Below the pieces are notes generated by a model. The model was not told where the DNA came from. It saw only the letters and a list, made by a program, of their open reading frames with translations, and did not search any database. From assembly GCA_020137815.1 (NCBI GenBank), contig CM035360.1:4513355-4570854 (forward strand): a DNA stretch of 57,500 nt, written 5' to 3'. Below are positions 54,639 to 57,500 of the stretch, in pieces. The position numbers and the translations under genes were made by a program. The stretch's first letter is position 1; each line of letters opens with the position of its first letter. This DNA comes from Hormiphora californensis. Its lineage: Eukaryota; Ctenophora; Tentaculata; Cydippida; Pleurobrachiidae.

Positions 54639-55206
54639 AGATAGAGATACAGAACGAGAGATAGGCAAACCAATAGAGATAGACAGAGTTAGAGATATAT
54701 ACCAATAGTCCGATAGAGATACACGCCGAGATACAGATAATCGGAGAGGAAATAAGATGGTTTTACACACACACGGCCAGTTAACCACAAGTGATTATAT
54801 GCTTTCTCGCTTCCCAGATCCCTGCCTATAGGAATTAGGAGAAAGTTATACCGTTACCCTCCCTTTCTCCGCGTACTGCAGGAGGGTTAGAAAATACCAA
54901 GTGCTCGATCTACCACACAGCTAAAATCTCGCTTGATAGTCCAGGGTTACTGTATCTCTTTGTCCGACCTTTCAACTCGAATCACCATATTACAATTAGG
55001 CAAGTCTCTGATCCTACAGCAAGTCCACTCCATTTTAAGTACCAAGTGCCTAGTAGTAGCCTGCACCCAGGGTTTTGGCGAATTTAGAGATCATGTTGAG
55101 GGGCGAACAAAAGCCGCTATAATACCATTCATACACAGAACGTTAGTCAACACGATCTATGATCTGCCTCTTCTTCTTTCTCCATAGTCCCTAGCTACTC
55201 TTTGCT

Positions 55207-55208
55207 CT

Positions 55209-55265
<57 letters not shown>

Positions 55266-55312
55266 TCTCTCTCTCCCTCTCTCTCTCTCCCTCTCTCTCT
55301 CTATCTCTAAAA
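55207..55312 (+). repeat. CT-rich microsatellite
   Basis: CT repeat with CCCTCT interruptions. Confidence 0.9.
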
Positions 55313-55619
55313 TATGGATCCCGATCTTCATGATACCAGGATCAGTTCTCAGAGAGATCTCGTGTTTGGGTGTTCTCGAGTGACCTGCCAAATGATGAAG
55401 ACGGCAGATGTTTTTTCCGTTTCATTCGTCCTAAAACAGATTTTTCTCCTTAAATCATGCTAGTTTACGTCTTTTCTTTTCTCACTTTGCTAATCTCCGG
55501 CCTGTGTTGTACTGTGTACACTGTACAGCTGCATATACCGCAGTGATATAGGTCTGTGAATTTGAGTCCGTCAACTTGTCGACGTCGTTCAATAATGCTT
55601 CCTCCAATCCTTCATATTA

Positions 55620-55889
<270 letters not shown>

Positions 55890-56861
55890 CTGCGGCCTTG
55901 ATCAAAGAGTGCTATTAGTTCCATTGTCAGATCTCGCACACGTAATGATGCGTGTGGTAGTCGACTTTGTGACGCATATTATGCTACTCATTAGTCTCGC
56001 AATTAAAACCAAAATTTCGTTTATGTACCGAACGAGATGATAATATTATGTGCCATACATTTTTATTCTTGTTTATCTTTTTTTCTTTTTTCTCCCTCTC
56101 TTTCTTTTTCCATTTCTCTGTTTTTCCTCTCCAACTCTCTCTCCATCCCCATCCCTCTCTCTCTAGAAATTCACAGCTGCTATCTTCTGATGTTTTTCCA
56201 TATAATAGTTGGGTATAATTCCTATAATTATCTAGCTGTTGTTATAGTGATATTCAGCTCTCCCCCACAAACAGCACACATCAGTTAGACCTGGGTGTGT
56301 GTTTTACACTTGTGTGTTGTCATCTCGTTAGATGATCTAAAGTTGTTGACCGCGCTAATTGCTCCCCTTTTTTCATTCTCTATAGCTGGTTTATCGTTTA
56401 TGTTTTGCCTCAACATGATATTCTGGATTTAACATAAGGAATTCATTGCATGTGTAACCTGCATTTGCCGCCCATAAGTAAAACATTTATCTCGAAAGTC
56501 CAATGTGTGAGCTCTTTAAGCAAGGTTAACGACTGGGTTTTGGTTCTTTTTCTCTCCCCCTTTGACCCATTCTCTAAATTTCCCTTGATCTCTATATGTT
56601 ATGCGATCCAACTATTTCTCTCCAACTATTCCTCTCGCTTTGTGATCTGTCTTTCTGTCTTTTGGCCTCTCCCAATGTATTTTCCTCAAATTCTTGGCCT
56701 TGTAACAATATTTTACCCTCTCTCCTATAATCGGTCTTATAGCACGAATTTTAAATCGAGGGTGTGCCCACTGCCCAGACTCTGCTCTCTATTCTTTCTA
56801 TAATTACGAGTTAGCTCACATGGTTCACATAGGTGTGTACTGTGTCCTTATCAAACTCTGC

Positions 56862-56865
<4 letters not shown>

Positions 56866-56927
<62 letters not shown>
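56866..56927 (+). repeat. (CT)n microsatellite
   Basis: About 30 CT units, followed by CT-rich low-complexity sequence to 56965. Confidence 0.95.
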
Positions 56928-56934
<7 letters not shown>

Positions 56935-57335
56935 TTCACCCATCTCTCTCACCCCCTCTCTCCCTTCGTCCGCGTCAGCCAACTGTCCCCTAGGTAGCAT
57001 CAAAACCGAATTTCCCGATACCTCTAAATGTAAATGTTTCAAAACTCTGATGACAACTCTGTGAACGTGTGTCGTATTACGGGTTTTGTAATTCATACAA
57101 CTTGTTCTGAGTAATCCTCAAGTTATATGTCTATTAGTCAGTAGACACTGTCTGCTATTAATCTCTATTAATCTCTATGTCAAACAGTATTTCAGTAGGA
57201 ATTTAATACTAAAATACCTAGGATTTCATAATTCATGTAATTATATGGCTACCAAATATAATTCACGTGTAATAGCCACGTACTTCTTATAATTCATATC
57301 TAATGCTTGTGTGTCATGGACCATTACAATCCAAA

Positions 57336-57442
57336 CCCTACTAAAATTTAGTTCGACGCGCGATTGATAAACGATCGATTAACTCGATTGATATCAATCG
57401 TTAATCAATCGTTAATCAATCGTGCGTCGAACTAAATTTTAG
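57336..57442. mobile_element. palindromic MITE-like element, copy 2
   Basis: CCCTACTAAAATTTAGTTCG at the left and CGAACTAAATTTTAG at the right. The core has repeated AATCGTTAATC units in both orientations and is longer than in copy 1 at 54517. Confidence 0.7.
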
Positions 57443-57500
57443 AGCTCTACCGTAGTGACACAGGAGCAGTATAACACAAAAGTAAACCCTGTGGTGACTT

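Overview
The window is animal nuclear DNA. It holds METTL3, an EPS15-type endocytic adaptor, the small Pol I subunit POLR1H, an LDL-receptor-class-A 7TM receptor and an intronless rhodopsin-like receptor. Most introns are short, and there are many (GA/CT)n tracts and foldback elements. I cannot fix the phylum; compact introns plus an LDLa-type GPCR would suit a non-bilaterian animal such as a sponge, cnidarian or placozoan, but that is inference. All exon models were built by eye from splice signals and phase matching, with no transcript support.

Layout: (1) 1-2516, + strand, 3' part of a gene with a divergent homeodomain. (2) 3346-39722, a head-to-tail array of five minus-strand genes. In transcription order these are METTL3 (39722-34031), EPS15-like (33725-25465), a twin CX9C protein (23974-21424), a signal-peptide/double-2OG-oxygenase/KDEL protein (21040-8378) and POLR1H (7991-3346). 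The gaps are about 300-390 bp, except one of 1.5 kb that holds a foldback element. (3) Genes nested on the opposite strand inside introns of that array. A decayed CHST15-like sulfotransferase sits in the POLR1H intron. A multi-exon LDLa GPCR and a small secreted Cys-rich protein gene sit in the 8.7-kb intron 5 of the oxygenase gene. (4) 39.7-43.8 kb, a repeat-rich gap with a LINE RT fragment and a tRNA-derived SINE-like unit. (5) 43.8-47.2 kb, a multi-exon gene of unknown function on the + strand. (6) 47777-48925, an intronless class A GPCR. (7) 49-57.5 kb, no gene I can support, only short repeats and long CT microsatellites.

The most unusual content is the oxygenase gene. Its ten exons join in phase into 505 codons, with two predicted HxD...H...R oxygenase cores between a signal peptide and a C-terminal KDEL. 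Several of its splice junctions are embedded in tandem repeats that copy the splice site itself. Other points are a homeodomain whose recognition helix reads WMNNHR, close to the WMHNNK of plant ZF-HD proteins, and three long, nearly perfect foldback elements each bounded by TTAA. Recurrent short motifs and Helitron-like hairpin/CTAG ends also occur.
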